Of a DNA stretch of 6,500 nt, positions 1 through 6,090 are shown piece by piece. This stretch comes from Actinomycetota bacterium (GTDB lineage: Bacteria > Actinomycetota > Actinomycetes > Acidothermales > Acidothermaceae), in contig PLCK01000093.1 in the NCBI GenBank assembly GCA_003134755.1, positions 1-6,500 of the forward strand. Direction: 5' to 3'. Position 1 is the stretch's first letter, and the number at the start of each line of letters is the position of its first letter. Both the position numbers and the translations under genes were made by a program. The notes beneath the pieces are model-generated. The model was not told the DNA's origin, made no database searches, and was given only the letters and a program-made list of their open reading frames with translations.

Positions 1-71
1 TCTTCGACCAGGCCGAGAACCGGTTGCACGCTCAGAAGGCCTTGCTCGCATTCCTCCTGGAACGGTCATGA
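1..71 (+). CDS. argF: Ornithine carbamoyltransferase, C-terminal end (partial)
   Basis: Only the last 22 codons are present, read from position 3 to the TGA at 69-71. The visible tail begins FDQAENRLHAQKALLAFLL, which matches the usual C-terminus of anabolic ornithine carbamoyltransferases (a D-x-A-E-N-R-x-H-A-Q-K-A-x-L pattern). The enzyme joins ornithine and carbamoyl phosphate to give citrulline, the substrate of ArgG encoded downstream. The stop overlaps the argR start in an ATGA arrangement, which suggests translational coupling. The identification rests on a short tail plus the arg context. A related carbamoyltransferase is possible in principle but unlikely at this locus. Confidence 0.85.
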   Translation, partial: FDQAENRLHAQKALLAFLLERS

Positions 72-634
72 CCGTGGCGCGCAGTCCGGCTTCAGCTTCG
101 CGTGTGCGCGGCCGCGCCGACGCGCCTGCCACGAAGGCCGCGCGGCATGCGCGCATCGTCGAGTTGCTCGGGCGAACGCCCGTGCATTCGCAGTCCGAAC
201 TCGTCGACCTGCTTGCCGCGGAAGGGTTTCCGACCACGCAGGCCACCCTGTCGCGCGACCTCGACGAGATCGGCGCCCTCCGCCTGCGGGCGGCCGCGGG
301 AGGTTTCGTCTACGTGGTGCCACGTGACGGCGACGATGCCGTGAGCCGTACGACGTCCGATCGGGTGGAGGCGGCGTCTGCCGCACATGCGCGATTGATC
401 CGGACGGCGGGGGAGTTGCTGGTGTCCGTCCGGTACTCAGGCAACATCGTCGTTGCACGCACGCCGCCCGGAGGTGCCCACCTACTTGCGGGCGCCATCG
501 ATCACGCCGACCTGGCCACGGTGATCGGCACCGTTGCCGGAGACGACACCGTGCTCTGTGTGTGCCGCGACGCCGACGGCGGCGCCGCGGTGGCCGACCA
601 ACTGCTGCACCTGTCCGACCGGCACCCGCTGTAA
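68..634 (+). CDS. argR: Arginine repressor ArgR
   Basis: This 188-residue protein is the arginine-responsive DNA-binding regulator of arginine biosynthesis, in known members a hexamer with arginine as co-repressor. Residues about 25-95 form the winged helix-turn-helix domain; the conserved stretch around TTQATLSRDLDEIGA includes Ser62-Arg63 of the recognition helix. The C-terminal part (about 110-188) is the oligomerisation and arginine-binding domain, with the hallmark GTVAGDDTVLCV; Asp159-Asp160 correspond to the arginine-contacting pair in E. coli ArgR. The N-terminus carries about 20 extra Ala/Arg-rich residues compared with shorter family members. A GTG at 104 could be an alternative start, but the ATG at 68 overlaps the argF stop and has GGAA 6 bases upstream, so I prefer it. 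No ARG-box operator is evident inside the window; it would be expected upstream of the cluster, to the left. Confidence 0.95.
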   Translation: MTVARSPASASRVRGRADAPATKAARHARIVELLGRTPVHSQSELVDLLAAEGFPTTQATLSRDLDEIGALRLRAAAGGFVYVVPRDGDDAVSRTTSDRVEAASAAHARLIRTAGELLVSVRYSGNIVVARTPPGGAHLLAGAIDHADLATVIGTVAGDDTVLCVCRDADGGAAVADQLLHLSDRHPL

Positions 635-660
635 GACCGTCGCCCGCTGTAACACCATCG
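625..660. repeat. 18-bp tandem duplication across the argR stop codon
   Basis: Two adjacent 18-base units (625-642 and 643-660) agree at 16 of 18 positions. Each begins with the identical CCCGCTGTAA. The first copy contains the final argR codons and its TAA stop; the second carries a copy of the same stop in the argR-argG gap, in the same frame because the unit is six codons long. It looks like a small replication-slippage duplication. It ends just before the argG ribosome binding site and does not disturb either gene. Confidence 0.75.
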
Positions 661-661
661 A

Positions 662-669
662 CAGGGAGA
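662..669 (+). promoter_or_regulatory. Ribosome binding site of argG
   Basis: AGGGAGAG lies 5 bases ahead of the GTG at 675. It fixes the argG start at this GTG and rules out the longer reading frame that opens inside argR at 534. Confidence 0.8.
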
Positions 670-674
670 GTTCT

Positions 675-1895
675 GTGACCGAGCGCGTCGTACTTGCCTA
701 TTCCGGAGGGCTCGACACCTCCGTGTGCATTGGCTGGATTGCCGCGGAGACCGGCGCGGAGGTCATCGCGGTCGCTGCCGACGTCGGCCAGGGCGGCGAG
801 AACATGGACACCATTCGCAAGCGCGCGCTCGCGTGTGGTGCCGTCGAGTCGATCGTCGTCGACGCGAAGGACGAGTTCGCCAATGACTACTGCCTGCCGG
901 CATTGAAGGCGAACGCGCTCTATATGGATCGGTATCCGCTGGTCTCAGCGCTGTCGCGACCGGTGATCAACAAACATCTGGTGGAGGCGGCACACCGGTT
1001 CGGCGCGACGAAGGTTGCCCATGGCAGTACCGGAAAGGGAAACGACCAGGTCAGGTTCGAGGTCGGCATCGGTGCGCTTGACCCGAACCTGTCCGTACTC
1101 GCCCCCGTGCGCGACTCAGGCATGACCCGCGACAAGGCCATCGCCTTCGCCGAGGAGCGGGGCTTGCCGATCGACGTCACGAAGAAGTCCCCGTACTCGA
1201 TCGACGCGAACGTGTGGGGCCGCGCGATCGAGACCGGTTTCCTCGAAGACATCTGGAACGGTCCGATCGAGGACATCTACGCGTACACGTCGAACCCGGC
1301 GACCCCGCGCGACGCCGACGAGGTCGTGATCACCTTCGAGCAGGGCCGGCCGACGGCCATCGACGGCAACCCGGTCACCGTGCTCCAGGCGATCGAGCAG
1401 CTGAATACCCGGGCCGGCGCCCAGGGCGTCGGACGGCTCGACATGGTCGAGGACCGCCTCGTCGGGATCAAGAGCCGCGAGGTTTACGAAGCTCCCGGCG
1501 CGATCGCCTTGATCACCGCACACCAAGAGCTCGAGAACGTCACGACCGAGCGCGACCTCGCGCGCTTCAAGCGTCAGGTCGAGCAGCGGTGGGGCGAGCT
1601 CGTGTACGACGGGTTGTGGTTCTCGCCACTGAAATACGCACTCGACGAGTTCATCGCCTTTTCGCAGCAGCACGTTACCGGCGACATCCGCATGACCCTG
1701 CATGGTGGTCGCGCGGTCGTGACCGGACGCCGCAGCCCGGCGTCGCTATACGACTACAAGCTGGCCACCTACGACACCGGTGACGTGTTCGATCAGTCGC
1801 TGGCCAAGGGGTTCGTCGAGCTCTGGGGACTTCCGAGCAAGACCGCGGCGCGGCGCGATCTGGCTGTCGGCCGGTCGCCGGGTGGGGCATCCTGA
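675..1895 (+). CDS. argG: Argininosuccinate synthase
   Basis: This 406-residue cytosolic enzyme condenses citrulline and aspartate, using ATP, to form argininosuccinate, the penultimate step of arginine synthesis. The N-terminal ATP-pyrophosphatase signature AYSGGLDTS is at residues 8-16. The second conserved block, GSTGKGNDQVRFE, is at 117-129 and belongs to the citrulline/aspartate-binding site. SPYSIDANVWGRAIE-type sequence and the C-terminal SPLKYALDEFI and MTLHGG segments are also typical. The length fits the roughly 400-residue class of ArgG rather than the longer E. coli type. The start is the GTG after a strong AGGGAGAG site; the frame remains open upstream into argR, but that part is only argR read in another frame. 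The gene follows argR by 40 bases and precedes argH by 5, so co-transcription is likely. Confidence 0.97.
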   Translation: MTERVVLAYSGGLDTSVCIGWIAAETGAEVIAVAADVGQGGENMDTIRKRALACGAVESIVVDAKDEFANDYCLPALKANALYMDRYPLVSALSRPVINKHLVEAAHRFGATKVAHGSTGKGNDQVRFEVGIGALDPNLSVLAPVRDSGMTRDKAIAFAEERGLPIDVTKKSPYSIDANVWGRAIETGFLEDIWNGPIEDIYAYTSNPATPRDADEVVITFEQGRPTAIDGNPVTVLQAIEQLNTRAGAQGVGRLDMVEDRLVGIKSREVYEAPGAIALITAHQELENVTTERDLARFKRQVEQRWGELVYDGLWFSPLKYALDEFIAFSQQHVTGDIRMTLHGGRAVVTGRRSPASLYDYKLATYDTGDVFDQSLAKGFVELWGLPSKTAARRDLAVGRSPGGAS

Positions 1896-1900
1896 ACGGC

Positions 1901-3361
1901 ATGCCTGATCCAAGCTCGGTCCAGCTCCATCAGCCAGGTTCCGAGCCGGGAGCGCCACTTCGGCTGTGGGGCGGCCGGTTCGAGGGCGGGCCGGCGGCGG
2001 CGCTTGCCGCGCTGTCTGTGTCGATCCACTTCGATTGGCGACTGGCGCCGTACGACCTGCTGAGCTCGCGGGCTCACGCACGGGTTCTCCACAAGGCCGG
2101 CCTGCTGGACGACGACGAGCTGGCCACGATGCTCGACGGGCTGGCCGATCTCGACGCTGCGTGCCAGTCGGGCGCATTCAGCGCGACCGTCGCCGACGAG
2201 GACGTGCACACCGCCCTCGAGCGCGGCCTGATCGAACGGATCGGCCCGCTTGGCGGGAAGTTGCGGGCGGGTCGCAGCCGCAACGACCAGGTCGCGACCG
2301 ATCTGCGGCTGTTCCTGCGGGCGCACGTCCGCGTGCTGGTGGCGAGCCTCGCCGAGCTCGAGACCGCACTCATCGACGTGGCCGACAGGCACAAGGACGC
2401 GCCCGCGCCCGGGATGACGCACCTGCAGCACGCGCAACCGGTGCTGTTCGCGCACCACCTGCTTGCGCACGTGCATGCGTTCGCGCGCGACGTCGACCGG
2501 TTGCGCGATTGGGACGTCAGAGCGGCGGTCTCGCCGCTGGGTGCCGGCGCGCTGGCTGGTTCGTCGCTGCCACTCGACCCGATCGCAACTGCGTACGAGC
2601 TCGGCTTCACGTCGTCCGCGGCAAACTCCATCGACGCCGTGAGCGACCGCGATTTCGCCGTCGAGTTCGCGTTCTGCGCGGCACTCGTCGGGATCCACCT
2701 GTCGCGAATCGGTGAGGAGGTCGTGCTCTGGACCAGCAGGGAATTCCGCTGGGTCGAGCTCGACGACTCGTTCGCGACCGGCTCGTCGATCATGCCGCAG
2801 AAGAAGAATCCGGACGTCGCCGAGCTGGCGCGCGGCAAGGCCGGCCGCCTCGTCGGCAACCTCACCGGGCTGCTCACGATGTTGAAAGGCCTGCCGCTCG
2901 CCTATGACCGCGATCTCCAGGAAGACAAGGAGCCGGTGTTCGATTCGATCGACACGTTGCTCGTGTTGCTTCCCGCAGTCAGCGGCATGCTCTCGACCAT
3001 GCGAGTCGACACCGACCGGCTCGCGGCGGCCGCCCCCGAGGGATTCGCCCTCGCCACCGACGTCGCCGAGGATCTCGTGCGACGCGGCGTGCCGTTCCGC
3101 GACGCACATGAGGCGGTTGGCCGGCTGGTCGCCTGGTGCGCGGCGCACAACTGCGACCTGCACGATGTCGACGACGCCCAGCTGGTCGAGATATCGGCGC
3201 ACCTGAAGCCTGACGTGCGCGCGGTGCTGTCCGTGCGTGGGGCGCTCGCGGCGCGGTCGGCGCGCGGGGGCACTGCGCCCGAGCGGGTCGTCGAGCAGTT
3301 GGCCGAGCTTCGGGCACAGGTCGCCGACCAGGTGACCTGGGCGACGAGCGGGAATCTGTAG
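1901..3361 (+). CDS. argH: Argininosuccinate lyase
   Basis: This 486-residue protein of the fumarase/aspartase superfamily splits argininosuccinate into arginine and fumarate, the last step of the pathway, and normally works as a homotetramer. The N-terminal LWGGRFEGGP motif marks the family. MTHLQHAQP at 172-180 contains the conserved Thr-His pair (His174 is the likely catalytic histidine). The superfamily signature GSSIMPQKKNPD starts at residue 294, with the catalytic serine among Ser295-296 on the mobile loop. DRDLQEDKEPVFD follows as expected. The C-terminal third is the usual helical domain. The ATG at 1901 lies 5 bases after the argG stop. Its only purine-rich upstream site, GGGTGGGG at 1880-1887, is rather distant (13 bases), so translation may depend on coupling to argG. 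The roughly 20 residues before LRLWGGRF are a poorly conserved extension. Confidence 0.97.
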   Translation: MPDPSSVQLHQPGSEPGAPLRLWGGRFEGGPAAALAALSVSIHFDWRLAPYDLLSSRAHARVLHKAGLLDDDELATMLDGLADLDAACQSGAFSATVADEDVHTALERGLIERIGPLGGKLRAGRSRNDQVATDLRLFLRAHVRVLVASLAELETALIDVADRHKDAPAPGMTHLQHAQPVLFAHHLLAHVHAFARDVDRLRDWDVRAAVSPLGAGALAGSSLPLDPIATAYELGFTSSAANSIDAVSDRDFAVEFAFCAALVGIHLSRIGEEVVLWTSREFRWVELDDSFATGSSIMPQKKNPDVAELARGKAGRLVGNLTGLLTMLKGLPLAYDRDLQEDKEPVFDSIDTLLVLLPAVSGMLSTMRVDTDRLAAAAPEGFALATDVAEDLVRRGVPFRDAHEAVGRLVAWCAAHNCDLHDVDDAQLVEISAHLKPDVRAVLSVRGALAARSARGGTAPERVVEQLAELRAQVADQVTWATSGNL

Positions 3362-3364
3362 CTG

Positions 3365-4048
3365 GTGGGCAGGGGTCGCGGCAGCGTGCCACGCGTCCTC
3401 GGCAGGGCGTTCTTCGCCCGGCCCGCTCTCGTCGTCGCTCCTGAGTTGCTCGGCTGTGTCATCGAGCACGACTCCGCCCAGGGGTCGGTCGCCATCCGGC
3501 TCACGGAGGTCGAGGCCTATCAAGGCGAGCTCGATCCCGCGTCCCATGCCTTTCGGGGGCCGACACCGCGCAACGCGGTCATGTTCGGCGAGCCCGGATT
3601 CGTCTATGTCTATTTCACTTACGGAATGCATTTCTGCATGAACCTGGTCTGTGCGCCGCCAGGGACGGCCTCCGCGGTCTTGTTGCGCGCAGGCGAAGTG
3701 GTTGAAGGGCTCGATGTCGCAGCGGGGCGTCGTGGGGACATCCCGGCGCGCGGCCTCGCCCGCGGGCCGGCCCGGCTCACGATGGCGCTCGGGGTCGGCC
3801 GAGCCGATAACGGCGCCAACGCGTGCGACCCGGCTTCGGACCTGCGAATCCGGCCGCGGTCGGCTGCCGTCGATGTCGCTATCAACGCCGGGCCGCGAGT
3901 CGGCGTCTCGACCGGGGAGACCGTTCCGTGGCGCTTCTGGCTCGACGGCGAACCGACGGTCTCGTCGTATCGCGCACACGCCCGCAGGCGGCGTCCGGCA
4001 AACCCGTCAGCGAGCCCGAGCGGGCATGCGCAAGGATTCGGGGCGTGA
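3365..4048 (+). CDS. mpg: 3-methyladenine DNA glycosylase, AAG/MPG family
   Basis: This 227-residue protein is a monofunctional glycosylase that removes alkylated purines from DNA in base-excision repair. The family core is clear: VEAYQGELDPASHAFRG, with Glu50, Tyr52 and His61 matching human AAG Glu125, Tyr127 and His136 (Glu125 activates the water; the others shape the base pocket). TPRNAVMFGEPG and YVYFTYGMHFCMN follow, then the RGPARLTMALG region, and a normal domain end at PWRFWLDGEPTVSSYR. About 25 further residues, including the run ARRRR at 206-210, extend beyond that end. The GTG at 3365 is 3 bases after the argH stop. A second in-frame GTG at 3386 has AGGGG 10 bases upstream and gives an N-terminus closer to relatives, so it is a real alternative. 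The gene ends inside the tyrS start codon. In Mycobacterium tuberculosis mpg (Rv1688) is likewise next to tyrS (Rv1689). Confidence 0.93.
   Translation: MGRGRGSVPRVLGRAFFARPALVVAPELLGCVIEHDSAQGSVAIRLTEVEAYQGELDPASHAFRGPTPRNAVMFGEPGFVYVYFTYGMHFCMNLVCAPPGTASAVLLRAGEVVEGLDVAAGRRGDIPARGLARGPARLTMALGVGRADNGANACDPASDLRIRPRSAAVDVAINAGPRVGVSTGETVPWRFWLDGEPTVSSYRAHARRRRPANPSASPSGHAQGFGA
4032..4036 (+). promoter_or_regulatory. Ribosome binding site of tyrS, inside mpg
   Basis: AAGGA sits 8 bases before the GTG at 4045 and lies within the last codons of mpg. It decides the tyrS start: the tyrS frame stays open upstream to 3823, but only this GTG has a ribosome binding site, and it gives the expected N-terminus. 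Confidence 0.7.
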
Positions 4049-5337
4049 CCCAAATCAGCGACGCCCACGTCCTCGACGATTTCGCCTGGCGTGGTCTGGT
4101 CGCCGTGAGCACCGATCTCGACGCACTCCGTGAGGCATTGAACGCGGGCCCGGTGACCTACTACTGCGGATTCGACCCGACCGCGCCGAGCCTGCACCTC
4201 GGCAACCTCGTGCAAATCCTGACATTGCGACGTCTCCAGGACGCCGGACACCGGCCGCTCGCCCTCGTCGGTGGCGCTACCGGTCTCATCGGCGATCCGA
4301 AGGACACTGCCGAGCGCAAGCTGAACGATCCCCACGTCGTCGGGGCGTGGGTCGAACGCATCAAACGCCAGGTCGAGCCATTCCTCGACTTCAGCGGCGA
4401 ACGTGCCGAACACGCCGCGATCATGGTGAACAACCTCGACTGGACGGCGAAGCTGTCGGCGATCGACCTACTGCGTGACGTCGGCAAGCATTTCCGGGTC
4501 AACAAGATGTTGGCCAAGGACGCGGTCAGCGCGCGGCTCAGTTCCGACGAGGGCATCAGCTACACGGAGTTCAGCTACCAGATCCTTCAGGGCATGGATT
4601 TCCTCGAGCTCTACCGGCGCTACGGCTGCACCCTGCAGACGGGCGGCAGCGATCAATGGGGCAACCTCACCGCCGGCCTCGACCTCATTCACCGGGCTGA
4701 GGGCGTCTCGGTTCACGCCATGGCGACCCCGCTGATCACCAAGGCCGACGGCAGCAAATTCGGGAAGACCGAGTCGGGCACGGTCTGGCTCGACCCGGAC
4801 ATGACCTCGCCGTACGCCTTCTACCAATTCTGGATCAATGCGGACGACGAGTCGGTCATCAGCTACCTCAAGATCTTCAGCCTGCGTCCGCGCCCGGAAA
4901 TCGAAGCGCTCGCGGCCGCCGTGGCCGAGCGGCCGGCTGCCCGCGAGGCACAGCGCGAGCTGGCGATCGAGCTGACGACGCTTGTGCACGGGGCTATGGA
5001 GTGTGACCGCGTCGTCGCCGCGAGTGCGGCGTTGTTCGGCCGCGCTGAACTCGCCGATCTGGACGAGGCCACGCTCGCCGCAGCCCTCGCCGAGACGGGT
5101 GTCGCGGTCGTGACGGGTGACAGCCCGCTGTCAGTGGTCGAGCTGTTGGTCGCAACCGGGCTCGTCGACTCCAAGTCGGCGGCTCGGCGCGCGGTCGCCG
5201 AGGGCGGCGCCTACGTCAACAACGTGAAGGCGACCGACCCGGAAGCAGGCATCGAGCCGAGCGCATTCCTGCACGGCAGGTGGCTCGTCGTCCGGCGCGG
5301 GAAGCGGTCTGTCGCGGGCGTACGCGTCGGGGGGTAG
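4045..5337 (+). CDS. tyrS: Tyrosyl-tRNA synthetase
   Basis: This 430-residue class I aminoacyl-tRNA synthetase attaches tyrosine to tRNA-Tyr. The Rossmann catalytic domain has CGFDPTAPSLHLGNL (residues 41-55), where His51-Asn54 is the HIGH-type ATP-binding motif. GGATGLIGDP follows, then GGSDQWGN, which contacts tyrosine. KFGKT (238-242) is the KMSKS equivalent used by bacterial TyrRS. The C-terminus, from about residue 363, is an S4-like RNA-binding domain (SVVELLVATGLVDSKSAARRAV, then GGAYVNN). The length is normal for bacterial TyrS. The GTG start overlaps the mpg stop by 3 bases (GTGA), which suggests translational coupling with mpg. No T-box or other leader is visible upstream, so expression probably comes from a promoter further upstream, possibly that of the arg operon. 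Confidence 0.97.
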   Translation: MTQISDAHVLDDFAWRGLVAVSTDLDALREALNAGPVTYYCGFDPTAPSLHLGNLVQILTLRRLQDAGHRPLALVGGATGLIGDPKDTAERKLNDPHVVGAWVERIKRQVEPFLDFSGERAEHAAIMVNNLDWTAKLSAIDLLRDVGKHFRVNKMLAKDAVSARLSSDEGISYTEFSYQILQGMDFLELYRRYGCTLQTGGSDQWGNLTAGLDLIHRAEGVSVHAMATPLITKADGSKFGKTESGTVWLDPDMTSPYAFYQFWINADDESVISYLKIFSLRPRPEIEALAAAVAERPAAREAQRELAIELTTLVHGAMECDRVVAASAALFGRAELADLDEATLAAALAETGVAVVTGDSPLSVVELLVATGLVDSKSAARRAVAEGGAYVNNVKATDPEAGIEPSAFLHGRWLVVRRGKRSVAGVRVGG

Positions 5338-5352
5338 GAGGTTGCGATCGCC

Positions 5353-5377
5353 CGGTCACCGGTCACCGGTCACCGGT
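5353..5377. repeat. Tandem 7-bp repeat (CGGTCAC, about 3.6 copies)
   Basis: Three perfect copies of CGGTCAC (5353-5359, 5360-5366, 5367-5373) are followed by a partial CGGT. Each junction creates the palindrome ACCGGT, so the array can pair with itself in several registers. It lies in the 58-base gap between the convergent tyrS and cupin genes, just after the 8-base palindrome GCGATCGC (5344-5351). Confidence 0.85.
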
Positions 5378-5391
5378 AGCCCGTGCCGGTG
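5371..5391. terminator. Possible hairpin terminator between convergent genes
   Basis: CACCGG (5371-5376) and CCGGTG (5386-5391) are perfect inverted copies separated by 9 bases. Placed between two convergent stop codons (5337 and 5396), this could help end transcription from both sides. There is no U-tract on either strand, so it is not a canonical intrinsic terminator. U-less hairpins have been proposed as terminators in actinobacteria, but their activity varies. The tandem repeat overlaps the left arm and offers competing pairings. Confidence 0.35.
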
Positions 5392-5395
5392 CAGG

Positions 5396-5749
5396 TCAGC
5401 TCGGGGTGCTGATCGTGACGTCGGGCGACGCGAGGACGGCAAACACCGTCGCTGGCTCGTCCAAGGCGTGCCGGAAGCTGTGCGCGGTGTGCGCCGGCAC
5501 GATCACGGCGTCTCCCGCATCCACAATCTCCGCGCTGCCCGCGACCTCGACCTGAACTGCACCGGCCGTGACGATCAGGACCTCCTCGACGTCATGGCTG
5601 TGCTCCGGCACTGCTTGGCCACGGAACAGGTCGTTGCGCAGGACCGTCATGGACGCCGAGCCGGCCGCCCGGTCGACGAGCCGCTGCAGCGAGGGCAGCG
5701 GATGCGGCCGGACGGCTGGGGGACGGTCTGCCCCTCTAGCGATGTGCAT
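5396..5749 (-). CDS. Small single-domain cupin protein
   Basis: This 117-residue protein folds as one conserved beta-barrel cupin domain (about residues 34-107). Motif 1 fits the consensus G-x5-H-x-H-x3-E-x6-G exactly, from Gly44 through His50, His52 and Glu56 to Gly63. Motif 2 runs from Gly79 through Pro85 to His90. His50, His52, Glu56 and His90 are the expected metal ligands, so it probably binds a divalent metal. There is no signal peptide or membrane segment. The substrate is unknown; small cupins include isomerases, dioxygenases and binding proteins, and nothing here decides between them. The start is the ATG at 5749, with GGGAGGG 7 bases upstream. The frame remains open on the minus strand to 6106, but that would cross the rRNA promoters. 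The gene converges on tyrS and is head-to-head with the rRNA operon. Confidence 0.88.
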   Translation of the reverse strand: MHIARGADRPPAVRPHPLPSLQRLVDRAAGSASMTVLRNDLFRGQAVPEHSHDVEEVLIVTAGAVQVEVAGSAEIVDAGDAVIVPAHTAHSFRHALDEPATVFAVLASPDVTISTPS

Positions 5750-5756
5750 GCCATTT

Positions 5757-5763
5757 CCCTCCC
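5757..5763 (-). promoter_or_regulatory. Ribosome binding site of the cupin gene
   Basis: On the minus strand GGGAGGG precedes the ATG at 5749 by 7 bases. It is the strongest Shine-Dalgarno match in the window and fixes the short 117-residue form of the protein. Confidence 0.8.
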
Positions 5764-5768
5764 GTTCC

Positions 5769-5788
5769 GCGGTCGAATTTCGGACCGC
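5769..5788. promoter_or_regulatory. Inverted repeat upstream of the cupin gene
   Basis: GCGGTC (5769-5774) and GACCGC (5783-5788) are perfect inverted copies with an 8-base AT-rich spacer. The repeat lies between the cupin ribosome binding site and a weak minus-strand -10 candidate (TATGCT on the minus strand, 5793-5798). It could be an operator for a dimeric repressor or a hairpin in the mRNA leader. The assignment is inferred from position and symmetry only. Confidence 0.35.
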
Positions 5789-5829
5789 CGGGAGCATAAC
5801 GGGCCGTTCACAGCTGACTTTCCGCGGAT

Positions 5830-5858
5830 TTGACGGCCCACCTGCCGACTCGTAAGCT
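5830..5858 (+). promoter_or_regulatory. rRNA operon promoter, upstream copy
   Basis: TTGACG (5830-5835) is followed after exactly 17 bases by TAAGCT (5853-5858), which fits the actinobacterial housekeeping sigma pattern TTGAC-N17-TAnnnT. It has the same design as the second promoter 158 bases downstream. The expected start of transcription is around 5861-5868, giving a leader of about 380 bases before 16S rRNA. Confidence 0.6.
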
Positions 5859-5987
5859 TCGCTCTTGTCCCTGGGAGGAACGGACGCCATCTGGCGGCCG
5901 GTCCCGGGCCCCATCCCTCCGATGCGATGCCACCGACTCACGTCGTGGGCTGCCTTGGTTGTGCTGGGGAAGTGGGCGTAACCCGGT
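5859..5987. other. Spacer between the two rRNA promoters
   Basis: I see no gene here. A 4-bp stem, CGCC-ATCT-GGCG (5885-5896), is the only local structure noticed. The stretch would be transcribed only from the upstream promoter. Confidence 0.5.
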
Positions 5988-6016
5988 TTGACACCGGAAG
6001 TGCCCCCCGCTAAGTT
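5988..6016 (+). promoter_or_regulatory. rRNA operon promoter, downstream copy
   Basis: A consensus -35 box TTGACA (5988-5993) is followed after 17 bases by the -10 box TAAGTT (6011-6016, pattern TAnnnT). Transcription would start near 6023, giving a leader of about 223 bases. With its consensus -35, this is probably the stronger of the two promoters. It faces 16S rRNA with no gene in between. Confidence 0.8.
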
Positions 6017-6030
6017 AGAGAGGTTGCCCC

Positions 6031-6050
6031 GAGACCGGCCGAAAGGTCTT
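6031..6050 (+). promoter_or_regulatory. boxB-like hairpin in the rRNA leader
   Basis: AGACC (6032-6036) pairs with GGTCT (6045-6049), extended by a G-U pair, around an 8-base loop. An alternative fold, GGCC-GAAA-GGTC, closes a GNRA tetraloop. It lies immediately upstream of the boxA/boxC-like segment, matching the boxB-boxA-boxC order described for mycobacterial rRNA leaders. Confidence 0.45.
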
Positions 6051-6065
6051 TCTAGGTGCGCGTCC

Positions 6066-6090
6066 GCTCCTTGAGAACTCAACAGCGTGC
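6066..6090 (+). promoter_or_regulatory. boxA/boxC-like antitermination element
   Basis: GCTCCTTGAGAA (6066-6077) resembles boxA. The overlapping GAACTCAACAG (6075-6085) differs at one base from the GAACUCAAUAG leader RNA that binds NusA in Mycobacterium tuberculosis, as I recall it. Such elements recruit Nus factors to keep RNA polymerase elongating through the untranslated rRNA genes. The TTGAGAACTCAA core is common in actinobacterial 16S leaders. Confidence 0.65.

Noticed and set aside
534..674. Longer argG frame starting inside argR
   Set aside because: The extra 47 codons are argR read in another frame. ArgG homology starts at the GTG at 675, after a strong ribosome binding site.
1793..3979. 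A 728-codon open frame on the minus strand across argG, argH and mpg
   Set aside because: It is antisense to three well-identified genes. Long open antisense frames are expected in high-GC DNA with strong third-position GC bias, and its translation is Arg/Gly/Asp-rich with no recognisable domain.
5344..5351. GCGATCGC resembling the cyanobacterial HIP1 core
   Set aside because: It is a single copy in an actinobacterial context; an 8-base palindrome of this composition is readily found by chance in GC-rich DNA.
5955..5984. Possible third rRNA promoter (TTGGTT, 18 bases, TAACCC)
   Set aside because: The -10 box lacks the final T of TAnnnT and the -35 is weak. The two neighbouring promoters are far better matches.
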